Below, one piece after another: positions 34,259-43,247 of a stretch of 64,000 nucleotides of DNA. Source of the DNA: Zobellia nedashkovskayae. GTDB lineage: Bacteria > Bacteroidota > Bacteroidia > Flavobacteriales > Flavobacteriaceae. Each line of letters begins with the position of its first letter. Position 1 is the first letter of the stretch. Where the stretch lies: the NCBI RefSeq assembly GCF_015330125.1, contig NZ_JADDXR010000002.1:4352685-4416684 (forward strand), read 5' to 3'. A model generated the notes under the pieces. It was not told where the DNA came from. It saw only the letters and a program-made list of their open reading frames with translations, and ran no database searches. A program made the position numbers and the translations under genes.

Positions 34259-34585
34259 CAAATTCCCATAAAAAACATTTTACAGGAATTTGAATAAAAT
34301 AATAAAGCGGCTATCATTTAATAGCTACTTGTGCTATCAACAACTCTTCTAATTCCTTAACTGCTTTAGCTGGGTCTTCTGCTCCGTAGATAGCTGCTCC
34401 TGCAACGGCTACTGTAACACCAGATTCCTTAACCGCTGTAACACTACTTAGATTTACACCACCGGCAATAGCTTCTTGAGCACGTTTTACTCTGTCTTTA
34501 ACACCAATAGTATCTACAACAATAACTTTACCGTGTGCTTTTACAGATTTTACTGCGCCTGCTATAGTAGAATCTCCTGAAGTAC
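34259..34585. repeat. Direct repeat, decayed copy (matches 40719-41160)
   Basis: This segment reads like the 3' end and terminator of hxlA at 40719-41160, in the same orientation, at roughly 90 percent identity by eye, minus a 117-base internal deletion. Similarity begins in the terminator hairpin and stops near 34585 (after the codons for GDSTIAG on the minus strand). The terminator stem (34259-34292) carries two changes that unpair it, whereas the intact copy has a perfect 15-bp stem. Confidence 0.85.
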
Positions 34586-34643
34586 CTAATAATTGTGATA
34601 CTGTTTGAAGTGATAAGGACGTATCCATTAGAAAAATTTCCAC
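34314..34643 (-). pseudogene. Truncated, internally deleted copy of hxlA
   Basis: The frame of 109 codons matches HxlA (40789-41418) from GDSTIAGAVKS to the C-terminus. It lacks the first half of the enzyme, including the DFKTAD active-site strand. An in-frame deletion joins AQEAIA directly to GGVNLSS and removes 39 residues. The first 20 or so residues (MEIFLMDTSLSLQ...) are not from hxlA. A functional TIM barrel is impossible, so this is a remnant, even though the frame is open. Confidence 0.9.
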
Positions 34644-34696
34644 CCTTGTAACAGATAGATTAACTTAATGCCTTCCTATCACGATTTCAAAGAAAT

Positions 34697-36691
34697 ATGA
34701 GCCATACCGATAAAGAGCACTTCCAAGAGAACAGTCCCTTTTATTTCCCTTTAGAAGTTACCCCAAGAGAAGGTCAACTACCAATATCACGGGAAGACTA
34801 TGAAAACAAGCCCAGTGGTGACATCTTTGGCAAAATACAGGATGCCGGGATGATGTGGAATCCTGAAGATGTAAATCAATCCGAATTCCTTATAATGAGT
34901 ACTGCGGGAGGACTAAAAAACGGTGAAGAGACGCTGGCACTGGGCATGCACTCAGGACATTTTGAATTGGGAGATGCCGCAAAAGTTGCTGCAAGTGCTT
35001 TCAAAGACCTCTTTACCAAACCCTATTACGTATCAGTATCCGACCCTTGTGATGGACGTACTCAAGGCACTACAGGTATGATGAATTCATTGGCCTATCG
35101 TAATCATGCCGCCACAGTTTTAGGAGATTTAAGACGCTCTTTGCCTAATCGCAAAGGGGTAATGGGCATTGCTACTTGTGACAAAGGCCTACCGGCCATG
35201 ATTATGGCATTGGCGAATGAAACAGATCTACCAACGATCATCATGCCCGGCGGAGTGACATTAATTGCCAAAGGAATCAAAGATTTAGGTTCGGTACAGG
35301 CTTTACCATCACTTGTTTCCCATAAAGAAATATCATTGGAAGAGGCACAATCCCATGGATGTGCTTCTTGTGGAACACCAGGTGGCGGTTGTCATTTTTT
35401 GGGAACAGCAGCCACCTCCCAAGTCGTAGCAGAAGCATTGGGCATGGCATTGCCACATTCGGCACTAGCACCCTCTGGAGGGAAGATCTGGTATGCCATT
35501 GCTAAAGATTCAGCCATTGCTCTAGTAAATCTCGCAAAAAACAATATATATACCAATCAGATCGTCACTAAAGATGCCATACACAATGCTATGGTCGTAC
35601 ATGCGGCTTTTGGCGGATCTACCAACCTCTTATTGCATATTCCCGCTATTGCTCATGCAGCGGGACTACCCACGCCTACTCGAGAAGAATGGGAAAATAT
35701 TAACCGAGAAACGCCTAGATTAGTCAATGTGCTCCCAGCGGGAAAGTACTCCACAGCACACGTATATGCTGCCGGAGGCGTACCAGAGGTCATGATGCAT
35801 TTGCGAAAATTAGGTCTACTCAAAGAAGACTGTCTCACAGTTACAGGTAAAACACTGGGCGAAAATTTGGATATCTGGGAGCAAGGCGGCAAAATGTTCA
35901 TTTGGGAAGCAGAGAATAAAAGAAATAGACGGCAACAAGTACGATTTAATCTCCAGACATTTAATCCTGATGCGCATCCTGATAATGTGATACTATCTCC
36001 TAAAGATGCGAAGAGGGCCAATATGAAAAGCACCTTGACTTTCCCCTATGGTAATTTGGCGCCAGAAGGAGCTGTGATCAAAAGCGGTGCAATCGCTCCA
36101 GAAATGATTGATACTAACGGCATATACTACAAAAAAGGAGTTGCTAAAGTATTTGTCTCAGAAGCAAATGCCATTAAGGCAATTAATCTTGGAGAAGTAA
36201 AGCCAGGTCATATTGTAATATTGATCGGGGCAGGGCCAAGTGGCACCGGAATGGAAGAAACCTTCCAAGTAACGGGTGCTCTGAAACAATTATCCTTTGG
36301 AAAAGAGATAGCCCTGATTACCGACGGACGTTTTTCTGGCGTTTCCACAGGCGCATGTATAGGACATGTGGGTCCAGAGGCTCTCGTAGGAGGACCTATT
36401 GGCAAGGTTCAAGATGGAGATATCATTGAAATCAAAATTGATTGCGATAATCTAAATGGAAGTATAAATTTAATAGCCTCACACAGCAATCCCAATGCCG
36501 AACTAAGTGAAGCCGACATAGCACAATTATTTTCAAACAGATCACCACATCCACAACTTCGCCCACATCCAGAATTGCCCAATGATATTAGAATTTGGGC
36601 AGCCACGCAGAGCGGTATATGGGAAGGGTGTGTACAGGATGCTGATAGGATCTTAAAGATTGTGAAAGCAGGAATTGATGCTTTGAAATAA
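34697..36691 (+). CDS. YjhG/YagF-type sugar-acid dehydratase (IlvD/EDD family)
   Basis: The 664-residue protein belongs to the IlvD/EDD dehydratases and matches the YjhG/YagF branch in length (about 655) and opening region. Fe-S ligand candidates are Cys118 (SDPCDG), Cys161 (ATCDKG) and the cluster CASCGTPGGGC at 222-232. The C-terminal signature GRFSGVSTGACIGHVGPEA is present. YjhG and YagF dehydrate D-xylonate to 2-keto-3-deoxy-D-xylonate, though related sugar acids are possible. It starts 53 bases upstream of which lies the hxlA remnant, transcribed away from it. No aldolase or kinase partner is adjacent. Confidence 0.9.
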   Translation: MSHTDKEHFQENSPFYFPLEVTPREGQLPISREDYENKPSGDIFGKIQDAGMMWNPEDVNQSEFLIMSTAGGLKNGEETLALGMHSGHFELGDAAKVAASAFKDLFTKPYYVSVSDPCDGRTQGTTGMMNSLAYRNHAATVLGDLRRSLPNRKGVMGIATCDKGLPAMIMALANETDLPTIIMPGGVTLIAKGIKDLGSVQALPSLVSHKEISLEEAQSHGCASCGTPGGGCHFLGTAATSQVVAEALGMALPHSALAPSGGKIWYAIAKDSAIALVNLAKNNIYTNQIVTKDAIHNAMVVHAAFGGSTNLLLHIPAIAHAAGLPTPTREEWENINRETPRLVNVLPAGKYSTAHVYAAGGVPEVMMHLRKLGLLKEDCLTVTGKTLGENLDIWEQGGKMFIWEAENKRNRRQQVRFNLQTFNPDAHPDNVILSPKDAKRANMKSTLTFPYGNLAPEGAVIKSGAIAPEMIDTNGIYYKKGVAKVFVSEANAIKAINLGEVKPGHIVILIGAGPSGTGMEETFQVTGALKQLSFGKEIALITDGRFSGVSTGACIGHVGPEALVGGPIGKVQDGDIIEIKIDCDNLNGSINLIASHSNPNAELSEADIAQLFSNRSPHPQLRPHPELPNDIRIWAATQSGIWEGCVQDADRILKIVKAGIDALK

Positions 36692-37025
36692 GAAAAAAAA
36701 TAGAATTGAGTGGGTGCTCTGTCATCAAATGACAGAGTATGCAACCCAATATTAACTAGAATCGTGACTTTCATAACCGCTATTTCAGCTAGTCCTTTTA
36801 TACCTATTCGGTCATATTAACTTTTGTATTGAGGGTCATCTAAAAACACCTCTAGATTTTCAAAAAATAGTTTTATATTGCAGTAGCATTAATAGTGCAC
36901 ACTCCCCCTACATTTTAGAAAAAAACAGCTATACGTACTAGCTACTATATGCATTGCTATTACGAAATAATCGTACGAGTAGATATAGCCAAATGTTGTT
37001 TTTCAATATAACCAACCAGTAACCG
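36692..37025. other. Intergenic region with a stem-loop
   Basis: The first 60 bases hold a stem-loop, CTCTGTCAT/ATGACAGAG (36717-36737) with a CAA loop and an outer GGGT/ACCC pairing, which may end the dehydratase transcript although no T-run follows. The rest is AT-rich. It includes the small imperfect palindrome AGCTATACGTACTAGCT near 36929. I see no gene. Confidence 0.5.
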
Positions 37026-37153
37026 ATGATAAAATTCTTTAGAAAATTAGACAAAACTTACTTTGAGAAGGAAAAACTGGAAAGTATTTTAGATACGCTA
37101 TTGGAGAAATTGTGAATGCCAGAGAACTAAGAACATTAAAAACGATAGTTTAA
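37026..37153 (+). pseudogene. Remnant of a DUF6090-type membrane protein gene
   Basis: The ATG at 37026 opens with MIKFFRKL, the typical start of DUF6090 proteins of Bacteroidota. About 17 codons in, a shift to another frame is needed to continue with KTGKYFRYAIGEIV, the next conserved block. After that the hydrophobic VVIGILIALQINNW segment is missing and the frame stops at 37153. Both a frameshift and a truncation are visible, so the gene is dead. Confidence 0.75.
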
Positions 37154-37155
37154 GA

Positions 37156-37317
37156 ATGACATTAGTAACAATCGAACCTTCTATGGAATTAGTAAAGTTT
37201 CAAGAGAATACTATAAATGCATTACAAAAGAAAATATTAGGGCAAAACACTCTAAATGAAATCATAGCCAACTATCTACAGGCTACGCTTTATATACTAA
37301 ACGATAACCATTATTAA
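37156..37317 (+). CDS. Small unidentified open frame
   Basis: This 53-codon frame begins with ATG at 37156 and ends 10 bases before the M13 peptidase start. The protein (opening MTLVTIEPSMELVKF) is predicted helical and soluble, with no motif I recognise. It could be a leader peptide, the tail of a lost gene, or chance. Close spacing to the next start is the only argument for coding. Confidence 0.3.
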   Translation: MTLVTIEPSMELVKFQENTINALQKKILGQNTLNEIIANYLQATLYILNDNHY

Positions 37318-37327
37318 AACTAATCCT

Positions 37328-39373
37328 ATGAAAGCAAAATTTGTAATTAAAATTATATCGCTTTTTGTAGCGCTTGTAAGCATAAGCTGCAAAAGTGATA
37401 GTAAAGAAGAAAAAAAAGAGATAGTACTTACCTCTGGAGTTTTAGGGGAATATATGGATACTTCTGTGAAGCCTGGCGATAATTTTACTGCTTTTGTTAA
37501 TGGTACTTGGATGAAAGAAACTGAAATTCCTTCAGATAAATCTTCTTATGGTATTGGGTACATACTTCATGAAGAATCTGAAGATAATGTAAAGAAAATT
37601 ATAGAAGGATCAGCAGACGGAGAATTGGAAAAAGGTACAGATGAACAAAAAGTACAAGATCTTTACAAGTCCTATATAGATCTTGAAACAAGAAATCAAC
37701 TTGGTGTTTCTCCTTTGCAACCTGAATTTAATAAAGTTGATTCCATAAATAATTATGATGATTTGGCCTCCTATTTTGCTTATGCTAATAAATATGGTAT
37801 TAGCGTACCATTGACTCTATTTGTATACCAAGATTTAAAAAACCCTACTATTTATACTGTATATACTTATCAAGGAGGTTTAGGATTGCCAGATCGTGAA
37901 TATTACCTTAAAGATGATGATCGTTCCAAAGAGATTAGAGCAAAATATGTTGAACATATTAAGAAAATGTTTGATTTAGCAGGTTTACAAGCTGCTGAAA
38001 AAGCTGCTGTAAAAATAATGTCGATTGAAACAGCAATTGCCGAAAAGCACTTAGAAAAGGAAAAGACTAGAGATCTAGTTAGTTTGTATAATATGTTTCC
38101 AACGGATACGCTTTCTAACATAATGCCAAATTTTAATTGGACGGGCTACCTTAAAGAAGCTGGTATAAAAGATGAAAAAAATCTTGGGGTATTAATGCTG
38201 GAATACACAAAAGCTTTAGACAAAATCATCACATCCACTAGCATTGAAGATTGGAAAATCTATTTAAAATGGAGTGCCCTTAACACCTATGCCTCGCGTT
38301 TAAGTAAACCAATTACAGATCAAAATTTTGATTTCTATAGTAAAGAATTACGTGGTACACCAGAGCAAAGACCCTTATGGAGACGTGGCGTTTCAACTGT
38401 AAATGGCACTTTAGGAGAAGTGGTCGGTAAAATTTATGTGAAAAAACACTTTCCACCAGAGGCCAAAGAAAAAATGGAAACATTAGTGTCAAATCTTTTA
38501 GAAGCCTATGAACAAAGTATTAAGGAACTTGATTGGATGAGCGCTGATACCAAAAAAGAAGCCTTAGATAAGCTAAGCAAATTTAATCCCAAAATAGGGT
38601 ATCCAGATAAATGGAAATCTTATGATATAAATATTAAGAGAGAGGACCTTTTTGGTAATTTGCAAAGAGCTGCTTTGATGGAATACAATCGTGAATTAGC
38701 GAAATTAGGCCAACCGATTGATAAAACCGAATGGGGTATGACACCTCAAACAGTGAATGCTTATTATAATCCAACATTAAATGAGATTGTATTTCCGGCT
38801 GCAATTTTACAACCTCCATTTTTCGATTTAAATGCTGAGGATGCCATAAATTATGGATCAATTGGAGCGGTTATTGGCCACGAAATAGGACATGGTTTTG
38901 ATGATAAAGGAAGTACTTTTGATGGAGATGGTGCAATGAGAAACTGGTGGACAGAAAATGACCGAGAAGAATTTAAAAAACGAACTTCAGCTTTAGTATC
39001 TCAATATGATTCCTTTGAAGCTTTACCCGGTCTAAACGTGAATGGTGAGTTTACCCTAGGCGAGAATATAGGAGATCTTGGTGGTTTAAGCATCGCCTTA
39101 AAAGCATACAAAATTGCCTTGAATGGTAAGGAGTCGCCTGTTATGGATAATTACACAGGAGAGCAACGTGTATTTATCGGATATGCGCAATCTTGGAGAA
39201 ATAAAATCAGAGATGAGGCCTTGCGAATGCAAATTAACACTGATCCTCATTCTCCAGCAAATTTTAGGGTTAACGGAGTGGTCAGTAATATTCCAGAGTT
39301 TTATACAGCCTTTAATGTTCAGAAAAGTGATTCCTTGTATTTAGCACCAGAAAAACGAGTTAAAATATGGTAA
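37328..39373 (+). CDS. M13-family zinc metallopeptidase, lipoprotein
   Basis: The 681-residue protein has a lipobox (SISC near residue 20), so it should be attached to a membrane outside the cytoplasm. The zinc-binding HEIGH motif is at residues 518-522, followed by GENIGDLGG (third zinc ligand Glu) about 60 residues later. The NAYYNP substrate-binding block precedes it, and the C-terminal PEKRVKIW matches the family end (CxxW-like). M13 (neprilysin/PepO) enzymes cut peptides of limited size. It appears to be a single gene, with a hydrolase gene 71 bases downstream. Confidence 0.95.
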   Translation: MKAKFVIKIISLFVALVSISCKSDSKEEKKEIVLTSGVLGEYMDTSVKPGDNFTAFVNGTWMKETEIPSDKSSYGIGYILHEESEDNVKKIIEGSADGELEKGTDEQKVQDLYKSYIDLETRNQLGVSPLQPEFNKVDSINNYDDLASYFAYANKYGISVPLTLFVYQDLKNPTIYTVYTYQGGLGLPDREYYLKDDDRSKEIRAKYVEHIKKMFDLAGLQAAEKAAVKIMSIETAIAEKHLEKEKTRDLVSLYNMFPTDTLSNIMPNFNWTGYLKEAGIKDEKNLGVLMLEYTKALDKIITSTSIEDWKIYLKWSALNTYASRLSKPITDQNFDFYSKELRGTPEQRPLWRRGVSTVNGTLGEVVGKIYVKKHFPPEAKEKMETLVSNLLEAYEQSIKELDWMSADTKKEALDKLSKFNPKIGYPDKWKSYDINIKREDLFGNLQRAALMEYNRELAKLGQPIDKTEWGMTPQTVNAYYNPTLNEIVFPAAILQPPFFDLNAEDAINYGSIGAVIGHEIGHGFDDKGSTFDGDGAMRNWWTENDREEFKKRTSALVSQYDSFEALPGLNVNGEFTLGENIGDLGGLSIALKAYKIALNGKESPVMDNYTGEQRVFIGYAQSWRNKIRDEALRMQINTDPHSPANFRVNGVVSNIPEFYTAFNVQKSDSLYLAPEKRVKIW

Positions 39374-39444
39374 TGTATTAAAGAATCATTGGCTTACAGC
39401 AGGTATAAAAAATTGCGAAAATATAAATTGAAGTAAATACTAAT

Positions 39445-40554
39445 ATGAGAATCTTAAAGAAGATAGGAAAATGGTTCTTGATTTTAATTGGAGTATTTAT
39501 TGCTTTTATTTTAGTTGTTTTACTAGTAATCCGAATCAATAGTTCTGGAGAAGAAGAACCTTTTTTAGATGAAACGGGTAATGTGCTTCCCAATAGTATT
39601 ACTACCCACGAGGATATGGTAATTAATGGTGCTCCCCAAAGAGTTACCATAAGAGGAAAAGACAAGAATAATCCCGTTTTACTAATAGTTCACGGAGGAC
39701 CAGGAGCACCTATTTTACCTGTAATTTATAAACTCACAGGTGTCGATTTAGAAGATTTATTTACAGTCTGTTATTGGGACCAAAGAGGTTCTGGACTTGC
39801 ATACAATGACAGTATACCCGATTCGTCCATTACCTTAAACCATATAGTAGATGATGGTTTAGAACTATCAAATCACTTAAAAAAAACTTTTAAAAAAGAT
39901 AAAATTTACATCGAAGGTTTGTCGTGGGGAACAGCGGTAGCAGCTTATATGGTTCAAAAAAAACCTGAATTATATCACGCCTATATTGGTAGTGGTCTAA
40001 TGGCGAATCTATCACTTTCAGAAGAGTTGTCTTATGAATTTGCGATGTCAGAAGCTCAAAAATATAATGATACCGTTTCAATCAATCAATTAAAACAAAT
40101 TGGAAAACCACCATATGTCTCAAATTCAGAAAATACGGTAACTGAAGCCTTTGAAATAGAACGACAGATTGTAATGAAGTATGCACCGATAAAACTAGAT
40201 ACCAATTTTAATTTTATTAAAAGTATGTTTTTAGATAATGGCTTGACGTTTAGTGAGAAATTTACTGATATGATTAATAGTCCTGAAGCCTACTATCCTG
40301 CAGCAAAGATTTTAGAATCTACAGCAATTGATATGAATCTAATGCGTGATATTCCCGAATTGAAAGTGCCCGTTTACATATTACAAGGAGACAACGACCA
40401 TTTTACCGAAACGTCCGTAGCAAAAGTGTATTTTGATTCGATTATTGCACCATCTAAGAAATGGTTTTTATTTGAAAATGGAACACACGGAGTTCAAATT
40501 GAATATCCAGAAAAATATCGTTCCATATATATCAATGAAATACTGAAAAATTGA
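39445..40554 (+). CDS. Alpha/beta hydrolase, proline-iminopeptidase-like
   Basis: This 369-residue protein has an N-terminal membrane segment (about 9-30). The S33-type HGGPG motif lies in LIVHGGPGAPI, the WDQRGSG segment follows, and the nucleophile elbow is GLSWGTA. Candidate Asp (QGDNDHF) and His (NGTHGVQ) complete the triad. S33 enzymes remove N-terminal proline or hydrolyse small substrates. The neighbouring M13 peptidase may act on related peptides, but a joint operon is only inferred. Confidence 0.87.
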   Translation: MRILKKIGKWFLILIGVFIAFILVVLLVIRINSSGEEEPFLDETGNVLPNSITTHEDMVINGAPQRVTIRGKDKNNPVLLIVHGGPGAPILPVIYKLTGVDLEDLFTVCYWDQRGSGLAYNDSIPDSSITLNHIVDDGLELSNHLKKTFKKDKIYIEGLSWGTAVAAYMVQKKPELYHAYIGSGLMANLSLSEELSYEFAMSEAQKYNDTVSINQLKQIGKPPYVSNSENTVTEAFEIERQIVMKYAPIKLDTNFNFIKSMFLDNGLTFSEKFTDMINSPEAYYPAAKILESTAIDMNLMRDIPELKVPVYILQGDNDHFTETSVAKVYFDSIIAPSKKWFLFENGTHGVQIEYPEKYRSIYINEILKN

Positions 40555-40718
40555 ACGCTAATGAGAACACCGCATATCCATTCAGCAGCCGTTCGCTACG
40601 CTTGTAGATTGTAATTAATTAACACAACCGCAAATGAGAAATAAAAAACGGAAATGCCTAAAACCGATAGTAGCAGGCACTAATTAACAACCAAAATCCT
40701 GACAACTGAACAAAACAA

Positions 40719-40752
40719 CAAATTCCCGTAAAAAACATTTTACGGGAATTTG
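40719..40752 (-). terminator. Terminator of hxlA
   Basis: CAAATTCCCGTAAAA (40719-40733) and TTTTACGGGAATTTG (40738-40752) form a perfect 15-bp stem with an AACA loop, 36 bases after the hxlA stop on the minus strand. The downstream side is A/T-rich, without a long T-run. A mutated copy lies at 34259-34292. Confidence 0.75.
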
Positions 40753-41160
40753 TATAATTTAATAAAGCGAAAATTGTTTAACAGCAACTTATGCTAGCAA
40801 CAACTCTTTTAATTCTTTAGCTGCTTTAGCTGGATCTTCTGCTCCGTAGATGGCTGCTCCTGCAACGGCTACTGTAACACCAGACTCCTTAACTGCTGTA
40901 ATACTACTTAGGTTTACACCACCGGCAATAGAAACTGAAACTCCGGCTGTCTTGGCTTCGTCTATCAAAACCTGAATTGAGTATCCTTCTTCTGCTTGCT
41001 CATCTAAACCTGCATGTAACTCAACAAATTCCGCTCCTAATGCAATAGCTTCTTGAGCACGTTTTACTCTGTCTTTAACACCAATAGTATCTACAACAAC
41101 ACCTTTGCCGTGTGCTTTTGCAGATTTTACTGCGCCTGCTATGGTAGAATCTCCTGTTGC
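40719..41160. repeat. Direct repeat, intact copy (matches 34259-34585)
   Basis: This is the 3' part of hxlA with its terminator. The 7-base word GCAATAG occurs at 40925-40931 and 41042-41048, exactly 117 bases apart. These are the end points of the deletion seen in the other copy. Confidence 0.85.
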
Positions 41161-41418
41161 TCCCAAAATGGTAATATAATCTGCTCCGGCACCAAAAGCC
41201 ATATCCGCTTCCAATTCTCCTGCATCGGCAGTTTTAAAATCGGCTAGAACCAATTTATCAGGAAAAGCATCTTTCATCTTTCTAATTCCGGATAAACCTT
41301 CACTCTTAATAAGTGGTGTTCCCAATTCTATAATATCTATGTAAGGCGCTACTTTAGTTGCTAATGCAATTGCGTCTTCTATTTTTAATAAATCTATTGC
41401 TACTTGTAATTTTACCAT
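40789..41418 (-). CDS. hxlA: 3-Hexulose-6-phosphate synthase HxlA
   Basis: The 209-residue enzyme joins formaldehyde and ribulose 5-phosphate to give 3-hexulose 6-phosphate (ribulose monophosphate pathway). It is a compact TIM barrel of the OMP-decarboxylase superfamily: LADFKTADAGELEAD holds the active-site Asp-Lys-Asp set, VVVDTIGVKD and VELHAGLDEQA are typical of HPS rather than of ketogulonate-phosphate decarboxylases. SIAGGVNLSS and VAGAAIYGAEDP are the phosphate-binding loops. hxlB follows upstream on the same strand 53 bases away. A partial copy exists at 34314-34643. Confidence 0.92.
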   Translation of the reverse strand: MVKLQVAIDLLKIEDAIALATKVAPYIDIIELGTPLIKSEGLSGIRKMKDAFPDKLVLADFKTADAGELEADMAFGAGADYITILGATGDSTIAGAVKSAKAHGKGVVVDTIGVKDRVKRAQEAIALGAEFVELHAGLDEQAEEGYSIQVLIDEAKTAGVSVSIAGGVNLSSITAVKESGVTVAVAGAAIYGAEDPAKAAKELKELLLA

Positions 41419-41471
41419 AATCTTATATTTAAAATGTTCTCTATTATTTACCTATTATCATTTTGTAATAC

Positions 41472-42086
41472 CTACTCCATATTGGCATGACGCTTCCATA
41501 AATCCGAAGCCGGACTACCATCTAATTCCCAAAGTGCTTGAATAAGCGCATCCATAACCAATAAAAGCGACTGCTCAAAAAGACTGCCTGCGTATTGTTT
41601 GGAAACATCCTCGTCTCTTTCCTGCTTTTGTGCAGCAGGTATCTTAACCGTGTGGTTTGCCAATAATGCCAATGGAGAGTCCATATTGGTCGTAAAGCAC
41701 ACAACCCCTGCTCCTACTATTTTTGCGGTTTCCGCTGCTCCAACAATTCCGCCAGTGGTTCCAGAGCCGGAACCGGCAATTAGCACATCTCCTTTTCGTA
41801 TGGCAGGTGATGTTGTTTCGCCAACCACATGAACTTTATATCCTAAATGCATGAATCGCATTGCTGCTGCTTTCATCATGAGTCCGGTACGTCCTGCTCC
41901 CATAATAAAAATATGTTCGGCTTCTGTTATTACCGCAATTAAAGGGGCTATATCCTCATATTGGATAGCTTTTACCAGTTTCAGGTGTTCTTCCATAATG
42001 GTGTTCATGGCACGCTTAACTAGTTCAGTATCCTTTTTTTTTAGTGTATTTTCCATATCTAAATCGACTTTAAATCTTTTGGTCAT
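41472..42086 (-). CDS. hxlB: 6-Phospho-3-hexuloisomerase HxlB
   Basis: This 204-residue SIS-domain protein isomerises 3-hexulose 6-phosphate to fructose 6-phosphate. Sugar-isomerase motifs include FIMGAGRTGLMMKAAAMR, VHVVGETTSPAI, the SGSGTTGGIVGAAETAK block and the SLFEQSLLLVMDAL segment typical of PHI. Starts at 42086 or at the Met in DLDMENTLKK (42056) are both possible. It lies first in hxlB-hxlA on the minus strand, divergent from an AraC regulator. The pair detoxifies or assimilates formaldehyde. Confidence 0.93.
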   Translation of the reverse strand: MTKRFKVDLDMENTLKKKDTELVKRAMNTIMEEHLKLVKAIQYEDIAPLIAVITEAEHIFIMGAGRTGLMMKAAAMRFMHLGYKVHVVGETTSPAIRKGDVLIAGSGSGTTGGIVGAAETAKIVGAGVVCFTTNMDSPLALLANHTVKIPAAQKQERDEDVSKQYAGSLFEQSLLLVMDALIQALWELDGSPASDLWKRHANME

Positions 42087-42192
42087 TAAAACCTAGTACA
42101 AAATTAGAGAGGCTTCTTCCGGTAGAGTTACACAATCTGATAGATGTCTGGTACAATCTGCCCATACCGACTTTTTAGATGGTGTTATTAGC

Positions 42193-42200
42193 TATTTTTG
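42193..42200 (+). promoter_or_regulatory. Possible -7 element for the AraC-type gene
   Basis: TATTTTTG is a perfect TAnnTTTG match 85 bases before the AraC-type start, in the divergent gap. No TTTG at the expected 19-base spacing is present. On the minus strand TAATTTTG (42106-42099) also matches, 12 bases before hxlB's first start; it fits better with the later start at 42056. Confidence 0.35.
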
Positions 42201-42285
42201 TGGTATATTTTGGAAACGGGTAGTTTTCTAGTCGATTATATCGATTATAAAATACGTTACGAATTCAATCAAAAAAACAAGTATT

Positions 42286-43128
42286 ATGCTCAGTGATAAA
42301 GTTTTATATATAAGAGATTTGGGCAACTGCCCTCCAGCCTATTTAAACGATCCCGCACGAAGAGATTTCTTTGAAATTGTATGGCTACGAAACGAAGATG
42401 CGCTTCATGTTCCTCAGCATGATTTCCAAACCTTAAAAGGAGATTGGATTTATTTGATTCCGCCATACAGAGTGCACCAGTTAAACAAAGCCGGGAAAAA
42501 TGGTGTATTGATTTCCTTTAAACAGGAACTCTTGGAAGGAGATTTAAAAGAGTTCTTATTGGATGTTTTTAGAATGTTCAATATACAAGGTGAATTTTCT
42601 TGTCTGCAGGTAAATGAGGAGAGCTCAAAAGGATTGGTTTCCGTTCTTCAGCTTTTGGAGCAAGAATACAATCAAGAAACTATTAATTTAATAATGATGA
42701 AAGCCCTTTTAAAAGTGTTTTTATTAAAGCTGATACAACTAAAAGAACAACACTTTACATTACAAGATATTAACGAAAAGCGGGTTTATGAGTTTATGCT
42801 TTTGCTTGAAAAGAATTATCAAAATGAGAGAAATGCCGATTTTTATGCTGGGAAACTAGGCATTAGCGCAAAGCGATTAAATCAAATATTAAAAGAAAAA
42901 CTAGACAAAACAGGCGTGCAACTTATTCACGACCGTCTTATACTGGAAGCAAAAAGGCAAATTATACATAGTGAGAACACTATTAAAGAAATAGCCTATA
43001 ATCTAGGTTTTAAGGATCACTCCTACTTTAGCCGATTTTTTAAATTGCATGCTGAACAGACTCCCCAAGAATTTCAAAACAATGTAAAGAAACATGTCAT
43101 TTCACACGATAACACTTTGTATAGTTAG
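42286..43128 (+). CDS. AraC-family transcriptional regulator
   Basis: The 280-residue protein has an N-terminal cupin-like sensing part (WIYLIPPYRVHQLNKAGKNG about 64-83) and a C-terminal double helix-turn-helix. The region KLGISAKRLNQILKEK, then IKEIAYNLGFKDHSYFSRFFKLHAEQTPQEF, is the AraC signature. It is divergent from hxlB-hxlA across 199 bases and is the likely regulator of that pair. The effector is unknown. Confidence 0.92.
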   Translation: MLSDKVLYIRDLGNCPPAYLNDPARRDFFEIVWLRNEDALHVPQHDFQTLKGDWIYLIPPYRVHQLNKAGKNGVLISFKQELLEGDLKEFLLDVFRMFNIQGEFSCLQVNEESSKGLVSVLQLLEQEYNQETINLIMMKALLKVFLLKLIQLKEQHFTLQDINEKRVYEFMLLLEKNYQNERNADFYAGKLGISAKRLNQILKEKLDKTGVQLIHDRLILEAKRQIIHSENTIKEIAYNLGFKDHSYFSRFFKLHAEQTPQEFQNNVKKHVISHDNTLYS

Positions 43129-43247
43129 GGTAACTTTGAATTGAATTACATTTTTGAATAGGAAAGATCTCTTTTAAGAAATACATCTCAACTCTAAGCT
43201 AAAATACTAGTAAAGCTTAGGTTCAACAAAAAAATTAAGAACGAAAA

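Noticed and set aside
34259..41160. Composite transposon or prophage between the direct repeats
   Set aside because: No transposase, integrase or phage gene lies inside; the repeats are copies of a gene end, not terminal repeats of an element.
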